Shown: positions 9,090-18,490, counted from the first letter of the stretch. The stretch is 64,000 nucleotides of DNA from Acetobacter oeni (GCF_011516825.1 NZ_WOTA01000016.1:29835-93834), one strand, 5' to 3'. The notes: generated by a model from the letters alone, not told the origin. Numbers and translations: made by a program.

Positions 9090-9389
9090 AGTTGTTCAGC
9101 CCTAGCATGCCCCAGGCAATCCTGCATCCATAACGATGCTTCGCAGCGGCCAGTCTTCCCGGTCAGGATATGCGGTTCAGCTTTTCCCCGGATTTAATCG
9201 GGTTGCGTGAGGCAGAGACGCCTGTCTCAAAGGCGTAAAGTCAGCCGCGAGACTTGACCGGAATGACCAGGACGCGGTCAAGTAACAGGGATGTCCGCCT
9301 GTCTTCAGCCCGCCCGCGGCGCAATCCCTGTTCCGGTGATGGCTTCCGTGACTGATTATCGCCGCGAGCACACTTTGCGCGGGTTTGTT
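9090..9389. other. Divergent intergenic region
   Basis: No convincing gene is present. It separates the GT4 gene (minus) from the TPR gene (plus) and presumably carries both promoters. A perfect 9-bp inverted repeat, ACTTGACCG (9252-9260) and CGGTCAAGT (9275-9283), with a 14-base loop, could be an operator or transcript hairpin. Confidence 0.4.
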
Positions 9390-10274
9390 ATGTCACGCGC
9401 GCCCGCGCTCATGGCACCGGCCGTCTGCTTAATGCTGATCTGTGTCTCTTCGGCACTTGCGAGTCCGGCGGCAGTGCGGGGAAAGCCTGTCGAAGCGGCA
9501 CTGCCTTCGTTCTCGTTCTCTGATTGCCTGGCATTGCTGGATGATGATCCGTCCGATGTCAGTGATTATGTCGCCAGCCATAGTCACACCGGCGATGAAC
9601 GGGCTGTCCGTCACTGCGAGGCGCTCTCGGATGTGTTGTCGGGCGATTTTACCGGCGGCGGGGAGCGGCTTGATGCTCTGGCGTATGATGCGACCCGCAA
9701 TAAGAATACCGAAGATGCCACACCCGAGGAACGGGCGGATGTCGCGGCGGATGCTGCTCGGGCCTGGCTCGCGGCCGATATGGCGCGCAAAGCGGAAGAG
9801 TCCGCTTCTTATGGTCTGACACTCGCGCCGAACTCTGTTGCGCTGCGTCTGATCCGGGACCGGGCGCTGCTGCGTCTCGGACAGCCCGATACCGCTCTCA
9901 CCGATCTTAAGGAACTCTCATCCAATCCTCTGCTGGCCTCCGAAACGCACCTGCTGAAGGCAACGGCTGAACGGGAAACCGGTCATATGAAAGCCGCACG
10001 GACGGATATCGACATCACCCTTGCTGAGACGCCGGATGATCCTGCTGCCCTGCTGGAGCGTGGTATTATCCGCCAGCGTCTTGGCGATCCTGCCGGGGCC
10101 AGGTCTGACTGGGAGCAGGTTATCTCGCTGGCCGCCGACTCGCATGAAGCCGATCTTGCGCGGCAGGATCTGGATGTCCTGGCTTCGGACCCGGATTCGG
10201 CTCCGGTGCATACTGACACGGCAGCCAATCAGACGTCCGCCGCTCCCGGACAGTCCTCGCCCGCGCATCCATGA
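9390..10274 (+). CDS. Periplasmic TPR-repeat protein
   Basis: From the ATG at 9390 the product is 294 residues. It has a signal peptide (APALMAPAVCLMLICVSSALA) and helical, alanine-rich repeats typical of tetratricopeptide motifs, such as ALLERGIIRQRLGDPAGARSD near the C-terminus. TPR proteins act as protein-binding scaffolds; no partner is identifiable. In-frame starts at 9291 and 9339 exist, but they would bury the signal peptide 17-33 residues inside, so 9390 is preferred although its ribosome binding site is weak. The stop overlaps the next gene by 4 bases (ATGA), implying translational coupling with the GT9 glycosyltransferase. Confidence 0.65.
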   Translation: MSRAPALMAPAVCLMLICVSSALASPAAVRGKPVEAALPSFSFSDCLALLDDDPSDVSDYVASHSHTGDERAVRHCEALSDVLSGDFTGGGERLDALAYDATRNKNTEDATPEERADVAADAARAWLAADMARKAEESASYGLTLAPNSVALRLIRDRALLRLGQPDTALTDLKELSSNPLLASETHLLKATAERETGHMKAARTDIDITLAETPDDPAALLERGIIRQRLGDPAGARSDWEQVISLAADSHEADLARQDLDVLASDPDSAPVHTDTAANQTSAAPGQSSPAHP

Positions 10275-11176
10275 ACCGACATATTCTGGTCATCAAACTT
10301 GGTGCTCTTGGCGATTTCGTGCAGGCATTTCCGGCTTTTCAGGCGATCCGGACTCATCATCCGCACGCCCGGATAACTTTGCTTACAACCCGGGCCTTTG
10401 CTGGTCTGGGAGAGGCCAGTCCCTGGTTTGACGCGATTGAAGTGGATGAGCGCCCGAAAATTACGAATCGTCGGGGGATGAGACATCTGAAGGACCAGCT
10501 TTCCGGCTTCGATCTGATTTACGATCTGCAAACGTCCGCACGCTCGACCTGGTATTATCGTTTTGCCGGGCACAGGATGTGGTCGGGGATCGCCGGACAG
10601 GCGGCTCTGCCCCATGCAAATCCGTGGCGCGACCAGATGCATACGCGGACCCGGCAGCGGGACCAGTTGCGGATGGCGGGGATTCCGGAGGTGCCGGACG
10701 CCGACCTTTCCTGGCTTGTCGAAGCGGGACCGGTGATCGCGGAGCCTTATGCGCTGTTGTTCCCGGGGGCCGCGCCGCATCGCCCGGGCAAGCGCTGGCC
10801 GGCGGAACGGTATGCGGAGCTGGCCTGTGAGCTGAGCCGGCGCGGGGTGCTGCCGGTGATTTCCGGTAGTCGGGAGGATGGAGAGCTGGCGTCTGTTATC
10901 CGTGCGGGCTGTCCCGGAGCCCTGGATCTGACCGGGCAGACCACGTTGCCCGAACTGGGAGGGGTGTGCGCGCGCGCCTGCCTGGCCATTGGCAACGACA
11001 CCGGGCCCATGCACCTTGCTGCCGCCATGGGCTGCCGCGCCATCACCCTGTTCTCGGGCGAGAGCGATCCGTCCCTTACCGCGCCGTCTGGCCGGACGGC
11101 GGGGCAGGTTCGGGTGATCCGGGTCAACGATATGGCAACTCTTTCCGTGGACAGGGTTGTCTCGGCTCTCGGCTGA
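10271..11176 (+). CDS. Glycosyltransferase family 9 (heptosyltransferase-like)
   Basis: The 301-residue protein opens with ILVIKLGALGDFVQAFPAF, the GT9 N-terminal motif in which the Asp is catalytic. It also contains the C-terminal donor-site signature GNDTGPMHLAAAMGC. GT9 enzymes transfer ADP-heptose (or related sugars) to the LPS inner core in the cytoplasm. It is coupled by a 4-base overlap to the upstream TPR gene and followed by thrS about 80 bases on. Family is secure; whether it adds heptose I, heptose II or another sugar is not. Confidence 0.88.
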   Translation: MNRHILVIKLGALGDFVQAFPAFQAIRTHHPHARITLLTTRAFAGLGEASPWFDAIEVDERPKITNRRGMRHLKDQLSGFDLIYDLQTSARSTWYYRFAGHRMWSGIAGQAALPHANPWRDQMHTRTRQRDQLRMAGIPEVPDADLSWLVEAGPVIAEPYALLFPGAAPHRPGKRWPAERYAELACELSRRGVLPVISGSREDGELASVIRAGCPGALDLTGQTTLPELGGVCARACLAIGNDTGPMHLAAAMGCRAITLFSGESDPSLTAPSGRTAGQVRVIRVNDMATLSVDRVVSALG

Positions 11177-11254
11177 CGCCATTAAAGTCGGCTTTTCGTG
11201 CAACGGTCACTTATGCGGCCGTTCGATCTGATTTCTATGACCGGAGCGCTCATC

Positions 11255-13183
11255 ATGCTTGCCATAACTCTGCCTGACGGATCCGTTCGCCAGTTTGATG
11301 GCCCGGTCACGGGCACGGAGATCGCAGCTGCCATTGGGCCCGGTCTCGCCAAAGCGGCGCTCGCGATAGAAGTGGACGGTCAGCTTCGTGACATCTCGCG
11401 TCCGGTTGAACAGGATGCGTCCATCCGCTTCATCACCCGCAAGGACGAGATCTCGCTGGAGATGATCCGTCATGATGCCGCCCATATCCTCGCCGAAGCC
11501 GTGCAGTCGCTGCATCCAGGTACGCAGGTGACGATCGGGCCTTCAATCGAGAACGGGTTCTATTACGATTTCTACCGCAATGAGCCTTTCAGCCCGGAAG
11601 ACTTCCCGGCCATTGAGAAGCGGATGCGCGAGATCGTGGCGGCAAACGAGCCGTTTACCCGCGAGGTCTGGGACCGCGATGTCGCGATTAAATTCTTTGA
11701 AGATCGTGGCGAGCGCTTTAAGGCCGAACTGATCCGCGACCTGCCCGGTGACGAGCAGATTTCGATTTACCGTCAGGGCGAGTGGCTGGATCTTTGCCGT
11801 GGTCCGCATCTGCGCGGCACGTCGGACGTCGGCAATGCTTTCAAACTGATGAAGGTAGCGGGGGCTTACTGGCGCGGCGATCATCGTAACCCGATGTTGA
11901 CCCGTATTTATGGCACGGCCTGGCGCGATCAGAAGGAGCTGGACGCGCATCTGCTTCAGCTTGAGGAGGCTGAACGCCGCGATCATCGCCGGATCGGCAA
12001 GGAGATGGATCTCTTCCACATCCAGGAAGAGGCTGTCGGCCAGGTGTTCTGGCATGCCAAAGGATGGCGTCTCTACACCGCGTTGCAGGATTATATGCGG
12101 CGTGCGCAGACCCGGGCCGACTATCAGGAGGTGCGCACCCCGCAGCTGGTCGACCGCAGCCTGTGGGAGGCTTCAGGTCACTGGGACAAATACCGCCACC
12201 ACATGTTCGTCGCCACGGTCGAGGACGAAAACAAAACCCTCGCCCTGAAGCCGATGAATTGTCCCTGCCATGTGCAGATCTTCCGCCACGGCCTGCGTTC
12301 CTACCGCGAGCTGCCGCTCCGTATGGCCGAGTTCGGTGCCTGCCATCGCTACGAGCCGTCCGGCGCATTGCACGGCATTATGCGTGTGCGTGGTTTCACC
12401 CAGGATGACGCGCATATCTTCTGCACGGAAAACCAGATAGCAGCCGAGACCGTTCGTTTCGTCGCCATGCTGTCAGAGGTCTACAAGGATCTCGGTTTCG
12501 AGCATTTTCGCATCAAGTTCGCGGATCGTCCGGAAGCCCGCGCCGGTTCCGACGAAACATGGGACAAGGCCGAAACCGCCCTGAAAGAAGCCTGCGCCAC
12601 GGCTGGCGTGGATTACGAATATAATCCTGGTGAAGGCGCTTTTTACGGCCCGAAACTTGAGTTCGTTCTGCGCGATGCCATCGGTCGTGACTGGCAATGC
12701 GGAACTTTGCAGGTGGATCTGGTCCTGCCGGAGCGACTCGACGCAAGCTATATTGGCGAGGACAGTGCGCGGCATCGTCCGGTCATGCTGCATCGTGCCA
12801 TTCTGGGGTCATTCGAGCGCTTTATAGGTATTCTGATTGAGCAGCATGCCGGTAAATTCCCGCTCTGGCTGGCGCCGACACAGGTTGTCGTGGCGTCGAT
12901 TGTCTCGGATGCCGAACCTTATGCGAGTGAGGTGGTTGCGCGGCTCCGCAAAGCGGGTCTCATCGTTGAAGCCGATGTCCGCAACGAGAAGATTAATGCC
13001 AAGATCCGTGAACACAGTCTGGCGCGTGTTCCGGTGATTCTGGTGGTCGGTCGCAAGGAAGCGGAAGCCGGGACGGTGGCGATGCGCCGTCTGGGCGGGG
13101 CTGAGCAGCAGATTCTGTCGCTCGACGAGGCGGTGACGCTGCTGGCGGAAGAGGCAAAAGCACCGGATCTGAAGCGGGGCTGA
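11255..13183 (+). CDS. thrS: Threonyl-tRNA synthetase
   Basis: This class II aminoacyl-tRNA synthetase (642 residues) charges tRNA-Thr. Domains in order: N-terminal TGS (MLAITLPDG), the editing domain with HxxxH (HDAAH) and CRGPH, then the catalytic core. The core holds KPMNCPCH (zinc Cys), [19 protein letters not shown] (motif 2 and zinc His) and motif 3 [11 protein letters not shown] with the third zinc ligand. The C-terminal anticodon-binding domain starts at about PLWLAPTQV. The start at 11255 is chosen because the protein then begins exactly at the TGS domain and GGAG lies upstream; the frame is open to 11198. infC, a frequent thrS partner, does not follow. Confidence 0.97.
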   Translation: MLAITLPDGSVRQFDGPVTGTEIAAAIGPGLAKAALAIEVDGQLRDISRPVEQDASIRFITRKDEISLEMIRHDAAHILAEAVQSLHPGTQVTIGPSIENGFYYDFYRNEPFSPEDFPAIEKRMREIVAANEPFTREVWDRDVAIKFFEDRGERFKAELIRDLPGDEQISIYRQGEWLDLCRGPHLRGTSDVGNAFKLMKVAGAYWRGDHRNPMLTRIYGTAWRDQKELDAHLLQLEEAERRDHRRIGKEMDLFHIQEEAVGQVFWHAKGWRLYTALQDYMRRAQTRADYQEVRTPQLVDRSLWEASGHWDKYRHHMFVATVEDENKTLALKPMNCPCHVQIFRHGLRSYRELPLRMAEFGACHRYEPSGALHGIMRVRGFTQDDAHIFCTENQIAAETVRFVAMLSEVYKDLGFEHFRIKFADRPEARAGSDETWDKAETALKEACATAGVDYEYNPGEGAFYGPKLEFVLRDAIGRDWQCGTLQVDLVLPERLDASYIGEDSARHRPVMLHRAILGSFERFIGILIEQHAGKFPLWLAPTQVVVASIVSDAEPYASEVVARLRKAGLIVEADVRNEKINAKIREHSLARVPVILVVGRKEAEAGTVAMRRLGGAEQQILSLDEAVTLLAEEAKAPDLKRG

Positions 13184-13344
13184 TTGTCCGCCCGTTTCGG
13201 AGCAGCCGCGCTTTAGAGGGCATGAAGCTGCTTCTGATATGCGGTCTGTAAATATGAATTCTGCGTTTTTCTTCCCGACGCATTAACGAATTCAAAAGTA
13301 TTTGGATGTTCATCTGAGGTTCTGAAAAGTCAGGGCCTCAGATT

Positions 13345-14106
13345 ATGAGTTATAAGATCAGAGTGATCAGTCTGGACCGGATACCCTGGAGGTTTGAGGC
13401 GTTCGTCCGGGCCAATCCGAACCTTCCGGCTGAACGCGTCTCTGCCTGCGACGGGTCCGGACTGGATATTGCCACATGCGTGCGCGACGGGCTGTTTGCC
13501 GATACGTTTGGCTACCGGGCCGGAGAAATGGGCTGTGCCGTCTCCCATATTATCCTGTGGCAGGAATGCGCCGGTGGCTCCATTCCGTTTCACATTGCGG
13601 AAGACGATGCCATTATTCGCGATGATTTTTTCAGACAGGTCCACAATATTCTCAGTCGCAGGGAAGACTGGGACATTGTTCTGTGGACCTATAATTATAA
13701 CTGGCCCGTCGCGCTGCGTCCTGCATCCGGGACAGGCCATGTCGTCCTGACAGGCCCGGACAGCAATCCTGCTATTGTTGCCCGGCAGAAAGAGGAGTTT
13801 CAGTCCGGCTTGCGGGAACCCGCTCTGCTCCCTCTCGCATCTGCGGCGGGCATTGGCTGTTATTCCATTTCGCCGAAGGGGGCGGCCAGAATGCTCGACG
13901 CCTGTCTGCCGCTGACACAGCAACCGGCCCGCTATGCCATCAATCCGGAGGTTGCCTGGATCAACAGTGCTCTGGATGTCGAAATGTCACGATATTACGA
14001 AAAGCAGAATGCCTGGCTCGCCTACCCCCCTCTCGCTCTTATGATCAATGATGAGAGCGTTTCCACGATCCGGGGCAGCCATTGCTTTGAGGCTGAAGCC
14101 TTGTAA
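13345..14106 (+). CDS. Glycosyltransferase family 25 (LPS biosynthesis)
   Basis: The 253-residue protein has the GT25 layout: an N-terminal KIRVISLDR strand, the characteristic GEMGCAVSHIILWQ motif (residues about 62-76) and the acidic EDDAI motif. These enzymes add galactose or other hexoses to lipooligosaccharide or LPS. The gene is alone, in the same direction as thrS but 160 bases downstream. The conserved SH-I-LW and ED-D residues argue for an active enzyme; the acceptor is unknown. Confidence 0.85.
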   Translation: MSYKIRVISLDRIPWRFEAFVRANPNLPAERVSACDGSGLDIATCVRDGLFADTFGYRAGEMGCAVSHIILWQECAGGSIPFHIAEDDAIIRDDFFRQVHNILSRREDWDIVLWTYNYNWPVALRPASGTGHVVLTGPDSNPAIVARQKEEFQSGLREPALLPLASAAGIGCYSISPKGAARMLDACLPLTQQPARYAINPEVAWINSALDVEMSRYYEKQNAWLAYPPLALMINDESVSTIRGSHCFEAEAL

Positions 14107-14143
14107 GCGAGGACGGAACAGCCCGGGTGTGTGGCTCTGGCTA

Positions 14144-14491
14144 TCAGGCTTTCTTCACGAATTCAGATTTCAGATTCATTGCTCCGATACCATTGATTTT
14201 ACAGTCGATATTGTGTCCGTCGCTGCCGTTTGTCAGACGAATGTTTTTTACTTTGGTGCCGCTTTTGACCACAAGGGACGAGCCTTTCACTTTCAGGTCT
14301 TTGAGCACCGTGACGGTGTCACCGTCAGTCAGTACATTTCCGTTGGCATCCCGGATGGCGTCGTCTTCTGCCGCGCTGTTCTCTGTGCTGTTCACACCCC
14401 ATTCATGCGTGCACTCAGGGCAGATCCACAGGCTGCCGTCCTGATAGACATGTTCGCAGCCGCATTCGGGGCAGTTCGGTGTAGAATCCAT
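14144..14491 (-). CDS. yjdM: YjdM/PhnA-family zinc-ribbon protein
   Basis: The 115-residue protein has an N-terminal zinc ribbon (CPECGCEH ... [10 protein letters not shown], four Cys in two CPEC motifs). The PhnA C-terminal domain ([19 protein letters not shown] ... [15 protein letters not shown]) follows. The family was named for the phosphonate locus of Escherichia coli but has no established phosphonate function. It is cytosolic and convergent with the GT25 gene. Length is typical of the family. Confidence 0.93.
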   Translation of the reverse strand: MDSTPNCPECGCEHVYQDGSLWICPECTHEWGVNSTENSAAEDDAIRDANGNVLTDGDTVTVLKDLKVKGSSLVVKSGTKVKNIRLTNGSDGHNIDCKINGIGAMNLKSEFVKKA

Positions 14492-14657
14492 GCGTTGGGT
14501 CTCGTTGCTGGTGGCCGGTCCGGTGATGCCGGCGATCTGAAGTTCGGGCCTGAGATTAAAGAAGAAATGATGTCCGTCCGACTATTTTCCTCGTCCCCCT
14601 TTCTTTTTCCCCGTCATGTCGGATACCTCACAAACCTGAAGCGAAGAGGAGTACACC

Positions 14658-14915
14658 ATGAGTGACGAAGACAACGACAACGAAGTGATCGCAGGATATC
14701 TGATTCAGCGCGAATATGAGGAAGACGAGTTCGACTTCTGGGATCCGGAGAACGAGTGGCAGGACGATCCCAACGAAGCGAAGCTCTACGAGTCGGAAGA
14801 AGAAGCCGAGCACGATGCGAAGGCACTTCAGACCGAGGACAGTTCCATGGAGATTTCGGTCGCCGTGGTGATCGAAGATGACGAAGAAGATGATGAGGAC
14901 GAAGACGAGGAGTAA
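14658..14915 (+). CDS. Small highly acidic hypothetical protein
   Basis: An 85-residue open frame begins after GAAGCGAAGAGGAGTACACC, which supplies a good AGGAG ribosome binding site about 6 bases upstream. The protein is dominated by Asp and Glu. The N-terminal half contains aromatic residues (GYLIQREYEEDEFDFWDPEN), and the last 15 residues are almost purely D/E. No known domain was recognised. The strong ribosome binding site, aromatic patterning and isolated position support a real gene. The charge pattern would fit a nucleic-acid mimic or a chaperone-like acidic protein, but this is speculation. Confidence 0.65.
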   Translation: MSDEDNDNEVIAGYLIQREYEEDEFDFWDPENEWQDDPNEAKLYESEEEAEHDAKALQTEDSSMEISVAVVIEDDEEDDEDEDEE

Positions 14916-15386
14916 GATCAGTCTGTCCTGATCTGCTGAAACACACCTCCCTGGTGTTACGTGCCGGGGAGTGTGCTGATTCAGCGCGGAACTGACGAAA
15001 GCAAGTCAGGTGCAATGGTATGAATCAGATCTCAGAGAATATTTTCAGGCTGTCAGTGATGAGTACCGGACAGAGAACGGGAAGGTTCGGACTGCAACGG
15101 ATATAGTCGCCGCATGACACTGATCGCTATCCCGGTGGTTCCCCGAAGTTCTGACGGAACGACCAGTTCGTTCGTTATTTTCCGGGTCGCTCTTTCAATG
15201 AGACAAAGGTTGTCACCGACATAGTCGGGATCGGAGAGCGGCACGTTTTCTGCAAACGCCCGGGCCACAGATTCAGCTTTAAAAAGCCGTTTTCGCAGCG
15301 AAATGAACGACCGCACTTTAGTATTTAGAGCGTGTAGCCAAACCGGAAAACTGAAGCGGAGCGACCAGTGCCCCGCTTCAGGCAGA
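14916..15386. other. Intergenic region with imperfect hairpin and a possible 87-codon minus-strand frame
   Basis: An imperfect inverted repeat at 14942-14975 (CACACCTCCCTGG / CCGGGGAGTGTG) may end the acidic-protein transcript but lacks a T run. On the minus strand a GTG at 15316 opens an 87-codon frame ending at 15053, containing AENVPLSDPDYVGDNLCLIE and ELRGTTGIAISVMRRLYP. It looks more protein-like than a random frame, but I recognise no family and see no clear ribosome binding site. It could be a remnant gene. No other feature seen. Confidence 0.3.
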
Positions 15387-16205
15387 TCAGAAGCGGTATG
15401 CGATACCGGCCGATACGACGGTCGGGTCCAGGGATTCGTGGGCGCGCACTTTGAGGCTTTCGTCGGAGTTCTCAAGCCAGGCGTGCATGCGAACGAACAT
15501 CTGTTTGACGTCAGCATTGAAGAACCAGTTGCCGACAATCTGATAATCGAAGCCGGCATTGACCGACGGGCCACCCGTGAAGCCGGCATTGAGCTTGTTG
15601 AAGCCCATTGCGCCTGAGGCATTCATGTTGTGGAACCACATCATGGTGCCACCGACGCCCACATACGGGTTGAACCGCTTGTGCGGACGGAAGTGCCACG
15701 CGACGGTGATGGTCGGCGGAAGCACCCAGGCGCTGCCGACGTCAAGCTTCCGCGGTCCGCCGATGCCGGGAACATCACTGCCCAGAGCCGCGACTTCGTG
15801 GCGTGTGCTGGTGGCGATCAGATCGAATGAAATGTTGTCCGTGAGAAAATATTCGAATGTCAGCTCAGGCATGGCCTGGTTGGTCGTCGAAAGATGCGTG
15901 TGGGTGAGCTGGGCACCGTTCAGCCACACTTTGCTGTCCCGATCCTGCGGCAGGACGCCGGCGCCGGACAGGCGGATCATGAAGTCGCCTTTGCCGAGAC
16001 CGATTCGCGTGCTGGCGCATGTCTCGAAGATGCCACAGTGGCCGCGGTGAGCGACGGGTGCTGAAACCGGGGCAGCGACCGGTGCGTTGACGTAAGTGGT
16101 TGCCGTCGGGCCGGCGGGGCGCATGGTCTGGGCCTGTGCTGCGGCGCAGAGGGCGGTGCCTGTGAAGAGTGCTGCTGCAAGCAGAGCACGTGGTGTCCTG
16201 ATCAT
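15387..16205 (-). CDS. ompW: OmpW-family outer membrane protein
   Basis: The 272-residue precursor has a signal peptide (ALLAAALFTGTALCAAAQA, cleavage near residue 26) and a Pro/Ala/Val linker. It then has an eight-stranded beta-barrel of the OmpW type, seen in MIRLSGAGVLPQ, PELTFEYFLTDNISFDLIA, FNPYVGVGGTMMWFHN, and ends in a C-terminal aromatic (AGIAYRF). OmpW forms a narrow hydrophobic channel implicated in passage of small nonpolar molecules. A perfect FNR box lies 66-79 bases upstream of its start, so oxygen control is likely. This matches the known FNR regulation of ompW in enterobacteria. Confidence 0.9.
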   Translation of the reverse strand: MIRTPRALLAAALFTGTALCAAAQAQTMRPAGPTATTYVNAPVAAPVSAPVAHRGHCGIFETCASTRIGLGKGDFMIRLSGAGVLPQDRDSKVWLNGAQLTHTHLSTTNQAMPELTFEYFLTDNISFDLIATSTRHEVAALGSDVPGIGGPRKLDVGSAWVLPPTITVAWHFRPHKRFNPYVGVGGTMMWFHNMNASGAMGFNKLNAGFTGGPSVNAGFDYQIVGNWFFNADVKQMFVRMHAWLENSDESLKVRAHESLDPTVVSAGIAYRF

Positions 16206-16270
16206 ATTTCCGCTCGTCTTTCGAAAACTTAATATTACGCGCTGAAAAACACGCCTGTTACGGAGCGGCC

Positions 16271-16284
16271 TTGATCTGAATCAA
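16271..16284 (-). promoter_or_regulatory. Perfect FNR box (TTGAT-N4-ATCAA) upstream of ompW
   Basis: The sequence TTGATCTGAATCAA is an exact FNR/Anr consensus palindrome. It sits 66-79 bases before the ompW start codon and overlaps the stop codon of the minus-strand gene at 16281-16769. An FNR homologue with the E-SR recognition helix that reads TTGAT half sites is encoded 700 bases away (16956-17726). The distance fits an activator site near -41 if the transcription start lies about 30 bases before the ATG; that start is inferred. Confidence 0.75.
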
Positions 16285-16769
16285 TTCTTCGCAAGTTCTC
16301 GCGAGGTGAGATTTTTATGCAACAGGATGACGCTGTCGGTGAAGCCGTCCTCGGAGAAGCGGGAAATCAGCGCGGGACTGTCTGTCGCGATATGACAGCG
16401 GGTTTCGTCGCAGCCGAAATTGTCGCCCAGCCGGACGCTTGCGCGGGCCAGGGCGCGCATCACAGGCCATTCCAGACCTGGCATCGCGGCGGCGAGTATT
16501 TCGACCGAGAGAAAGCGTTTGCCGCGCATATTTGCGCCTTTGACCTGGTAGAACGCGGCGCCACACGGGCCGGGCCATTCCGCATAACGTGCCAGGATAA
16601 CGCCGTTTTTTTCAGGAAATCCGGTCCGGGCGAGGCGCATACCTCTGCGGGACCAGGCACGCCGGGTAAGCTCCGGGTCATAGAGCTGCAGCAACGGAAA
16701 AACGAGCGGAACATCTTCCGGGAGCATCGGAGCGATGCGGACGGCAACGGGTTCCTCTTCTCCGGTCAC
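16281..16769 (-). CDS. Hypothetical protein, possibly GNAT-like
   Basis: The conserved-looking part starts at VRIAPMLPEDVPLVFPLL, which resembles the first strand and helix of GNAT acetyltransferases, and runs to LLHKNLTSRELAKN. No acetyl-CoA loop (Q/R-x-x-G-x-G/A) is obvious, so the assignment is weak. I place the start at the GTG at 16769 because GGGAGG lies about 11 bases upstream, giving 162 residues. A TTG at 16862 and an ATG at 16727 are alternatives. It is transcribed toward ompW and divergently from fnr. Its stop codon lies within the FNR box. Confidence 0.5.
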   Translation of the reverse strand: MTGEEEPVAVRIAPMLPEDVPLVFPLLQLYDPELTRRAWSRRGMRLARTGFPEKNGVILARYAEWPGPCGAAFYQVKGANMRGKRFLSVEILAAAMPGLEWPVMRALARASVRLGDNFGCDETRCHIATDSPALISRFSEDGFTDSVILLHKNLTSRELAKN

Positions 16770-16910
16770 TACTGCCTGTGCCTCCCCGGTTTCCCCGATT
16801 CCGGCCGGGGCATTACCGATCGGGTGCCGGGATGCACACGCCGGTGCAATGATCCAGGTCAATGCTGTTATTTGCAGACAGGGGATGTGATTTGCGATTT
16901 TTCGGGGTAA

Positions 16911-16929
16911 GGATCAGTCGGCTTGATCC
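16911..16929. promoter_or_regulatory. Palindrome upstream of fnr
   Basis: GGATCA (16911-16916) and TGATCC (16924-16929) form a 6-bp inverted repeat with a 7-base spacer, ending 26 bases before the fnr start codon. It contains TTGATC but is not an FNR consensus. An autoregulatory or other operator role is only a possibility. Confidence 0.25.
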
Positions 16930-16955
16930 CGCTTACTGCCAGGGAGAAGGAAAAT

Positions 16956-17726
16956 ATGATGCCGTCTTCCCTGACTGCTGAAAACACAGCTGGCCGCCCG
17001 AGACGCCTTGTGATTGCAGGGATGGAGGGGTGTACCAACTGCGCGATCTGCGAAGTGCGTGCGCATGGTGTCTGCAGCGCATTGCGTGACGATGAACTGG
17101 AGCGCCTGGCACGGGCGGCGGTTCGCATGACGGTGCCGCCAGGACATATTTTTATTGAAGAAGGGTCACGGGCGACTGATTTCTTCAATGTTACCGGTGG
17201 AACGGTGAAGCTGTTCAAGTCGCTCCCGGACGGGCGACGTCAGATTACGGGCTTTGTCAGCGTCGGTCATTTCCTGGGGCTGGCGGTGTCGGATCGTTAT
17301 GCATTCGGGGCCGAGGCGATTGATCAGGTCAAGCTGTGCCGGTTTTCCCGTCCGAAGCTTGAGGGCATGATTGAGGAATTTCCTCGTATGGAACGGCGGC
17401 TGCTGGCCGAGGCCGCCAATGAACTGGTGACGGCTCAGGACCAGATGCTGCTTCTGGGCCGGAAGACGGCCCGCGAGAGGGTGGCCAGCTTCCTTTACGG
17501 TCAGCTGGAGAATCATTACGGAGATGCGATTCCGCCGAATGCGCAGATCAGTTTTCCGATGACCCGCGCGGATATCGCCGATTTTCTTGGCCTCACGGTG
17601 GAGACTGTCAGCCGCACGCTGAGCGGTCTGCGTAAGGACGGTCTGGTCACGCTGAACGCCGGGCATGGAATCACGGTCATCTCTCCGGTACGTCTTGAGG
17701 CCATTGCCCGGGGTGGCGAAAGCTAG
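16956..17726 (+). CDS. fnr: FNR-type oxygen-responsive transcription regulator
   Basis: This is a 256-residue CRP/FNR-family regulator. The N-terminus carries Cys26, Cys29, Cys32 and Cys40 (CTNCAICEVRAHGVC), and a further Cys128 (VKLCRF) sits in the effector domain. This is the arrangement that binds the oxygen-labile [4Fe-4S] cluster of FNR/FnrN. The effector domain (about 45-160) is followed by a winged HTH, with recognition helix E216-TV-S219-R220 specifying TTGAT half sites. The start at 16956 follows AGGGAGAAGG by 5 bases. A consensus FNR box is found upstream of nearby ompW. It probably controls the microaerobic response. Confidence 0.93.
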   Translation: MMPSSLTAENTAGRPRRLVIAGMEGCTNCAICEVRAHGVCSALRDDELERLARAAVRMTVPPGHIFIEEGSRATDFFNVTGGTVKLFKSLPDGRRQITGFVSVGHFLGLAVSDRYAFGAEAIDQVKLCRFSRPKLEGMIEEFPRMERRLLAEAANELVTAQDQMLLLGRKTARERVASFLYGQLENHYGDAIPPNAQISFPMTRADIADFLGLTVETVSRTLSGLRKDGLVTLNAGHGITVISPVRLEAIARGGES

Positions 17727-17728
17727 AG

Positions 17729-18490
17729 TCAGCCCTCCGCCGTTGCTTTCAGTTCATCGACGAGGCTGTCGAGGTTTTCGTGTTCAGGGGAAACGCCCTG
17801 GAGTGTTGTCCAGTTCTGGCGTGAAATCAGGCCGTAGGCTTCATCGCTGAATTGTGAGAAAAACTGCCAGGACATGCGCTTCGGTGCGCCCCAGGTATTG
17901 AGATAGAGCCAGTCCTGATCGTAGCCATGCAGCCAGACAGCATGGCCACCGGCGATGGTGTTGTCGGCCTGCGGGTCGATGACCCAGTCATTGTTCCCCT
18001 CACAGGCGTAATTCGGCAGGGAAAGGCCGATATACAGGCCGCCGAGCATGGAAATGGCCCGGTGAACGGAAGCGGTGTCGCACGGATTGATGTAACCGAA
18101 AGCGGTCAGGTAATCGCGGGTCTGACCGGGCCGTTCATAGCCGACCCGGCACCAGCGTGAGAGAACCTCGACTTCAACACCGCCCTGATCGGTAGCGGGA
18201 TTGCCGGGGGTGTATCCTGATTCGGCGCTGTAATTATCGACCACTTCCTGACCGGTGAGCTGGACGGGGCTGAGTGCGGCGCCTGTCCAGGTGCGGATCG
18301 CGGAGGCCACTGAAACTTGGGTGCAGCATCCGAGCGTGTCGTTGCACCACATCGGCCACTGCACGTCCTGTGCCCAGTTGACGGAGGGAGGCGGCTCCGG
18401 CAGGCGAAAAGCCAGAGGGGCTGTGAGTTTGTAGGTTCTCGGATCGAGGCGAGCGGGTTTTTTACCGAGTTTGCGGTGATGTGTTGTCAT
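17729..18490 (-). CDS. Papain-like (C1 superfamily) cysteine peptidase
   Basis: From the ATG at 18490 (preceded by TGGAGAAAG) the product is 253 residues. The candidate nucleophile lies in NDTLGCCTQVSVASAI (residues about 48-62), the catalytic His in GGHAVWLHGYD, and the Asn in LYLNTWG. This gives the Cys-His-Asn order of papain-like enzymes. There is no signal peptide and no propeptide of normal length, so it may act in the cytosol. Two adjacent Cys occupy the nucleophile site; which one is catalytic is unclear. The frame is open upstream to 18709, but that part crosses a strong hairpin and is unlikely to be coding. Confidence 0.7.
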   Translation of the reverse strand: MTTHHRKLGKKPARLDPRTYKLTAPLAFRLPEPPPSVNWAQDVQWPMWCNDTLGCCTQVSVASAIRTWTGAALSPVQLTGQEVVDNYSAESGYTPGNPATDQGGVEVEVLSRWCRVGYERPGQTRDYLTAFGYINPCDTASVHRAISMLGGLYIGLSLPNYACEGNNDWVIDPQADNTIAGGHAVWLHGYDQDWLYLNTWGAPKRMSWQFFSQFSDEAYGLISRQNWTTLQGVSPEHENLDSLVDELKATAEG

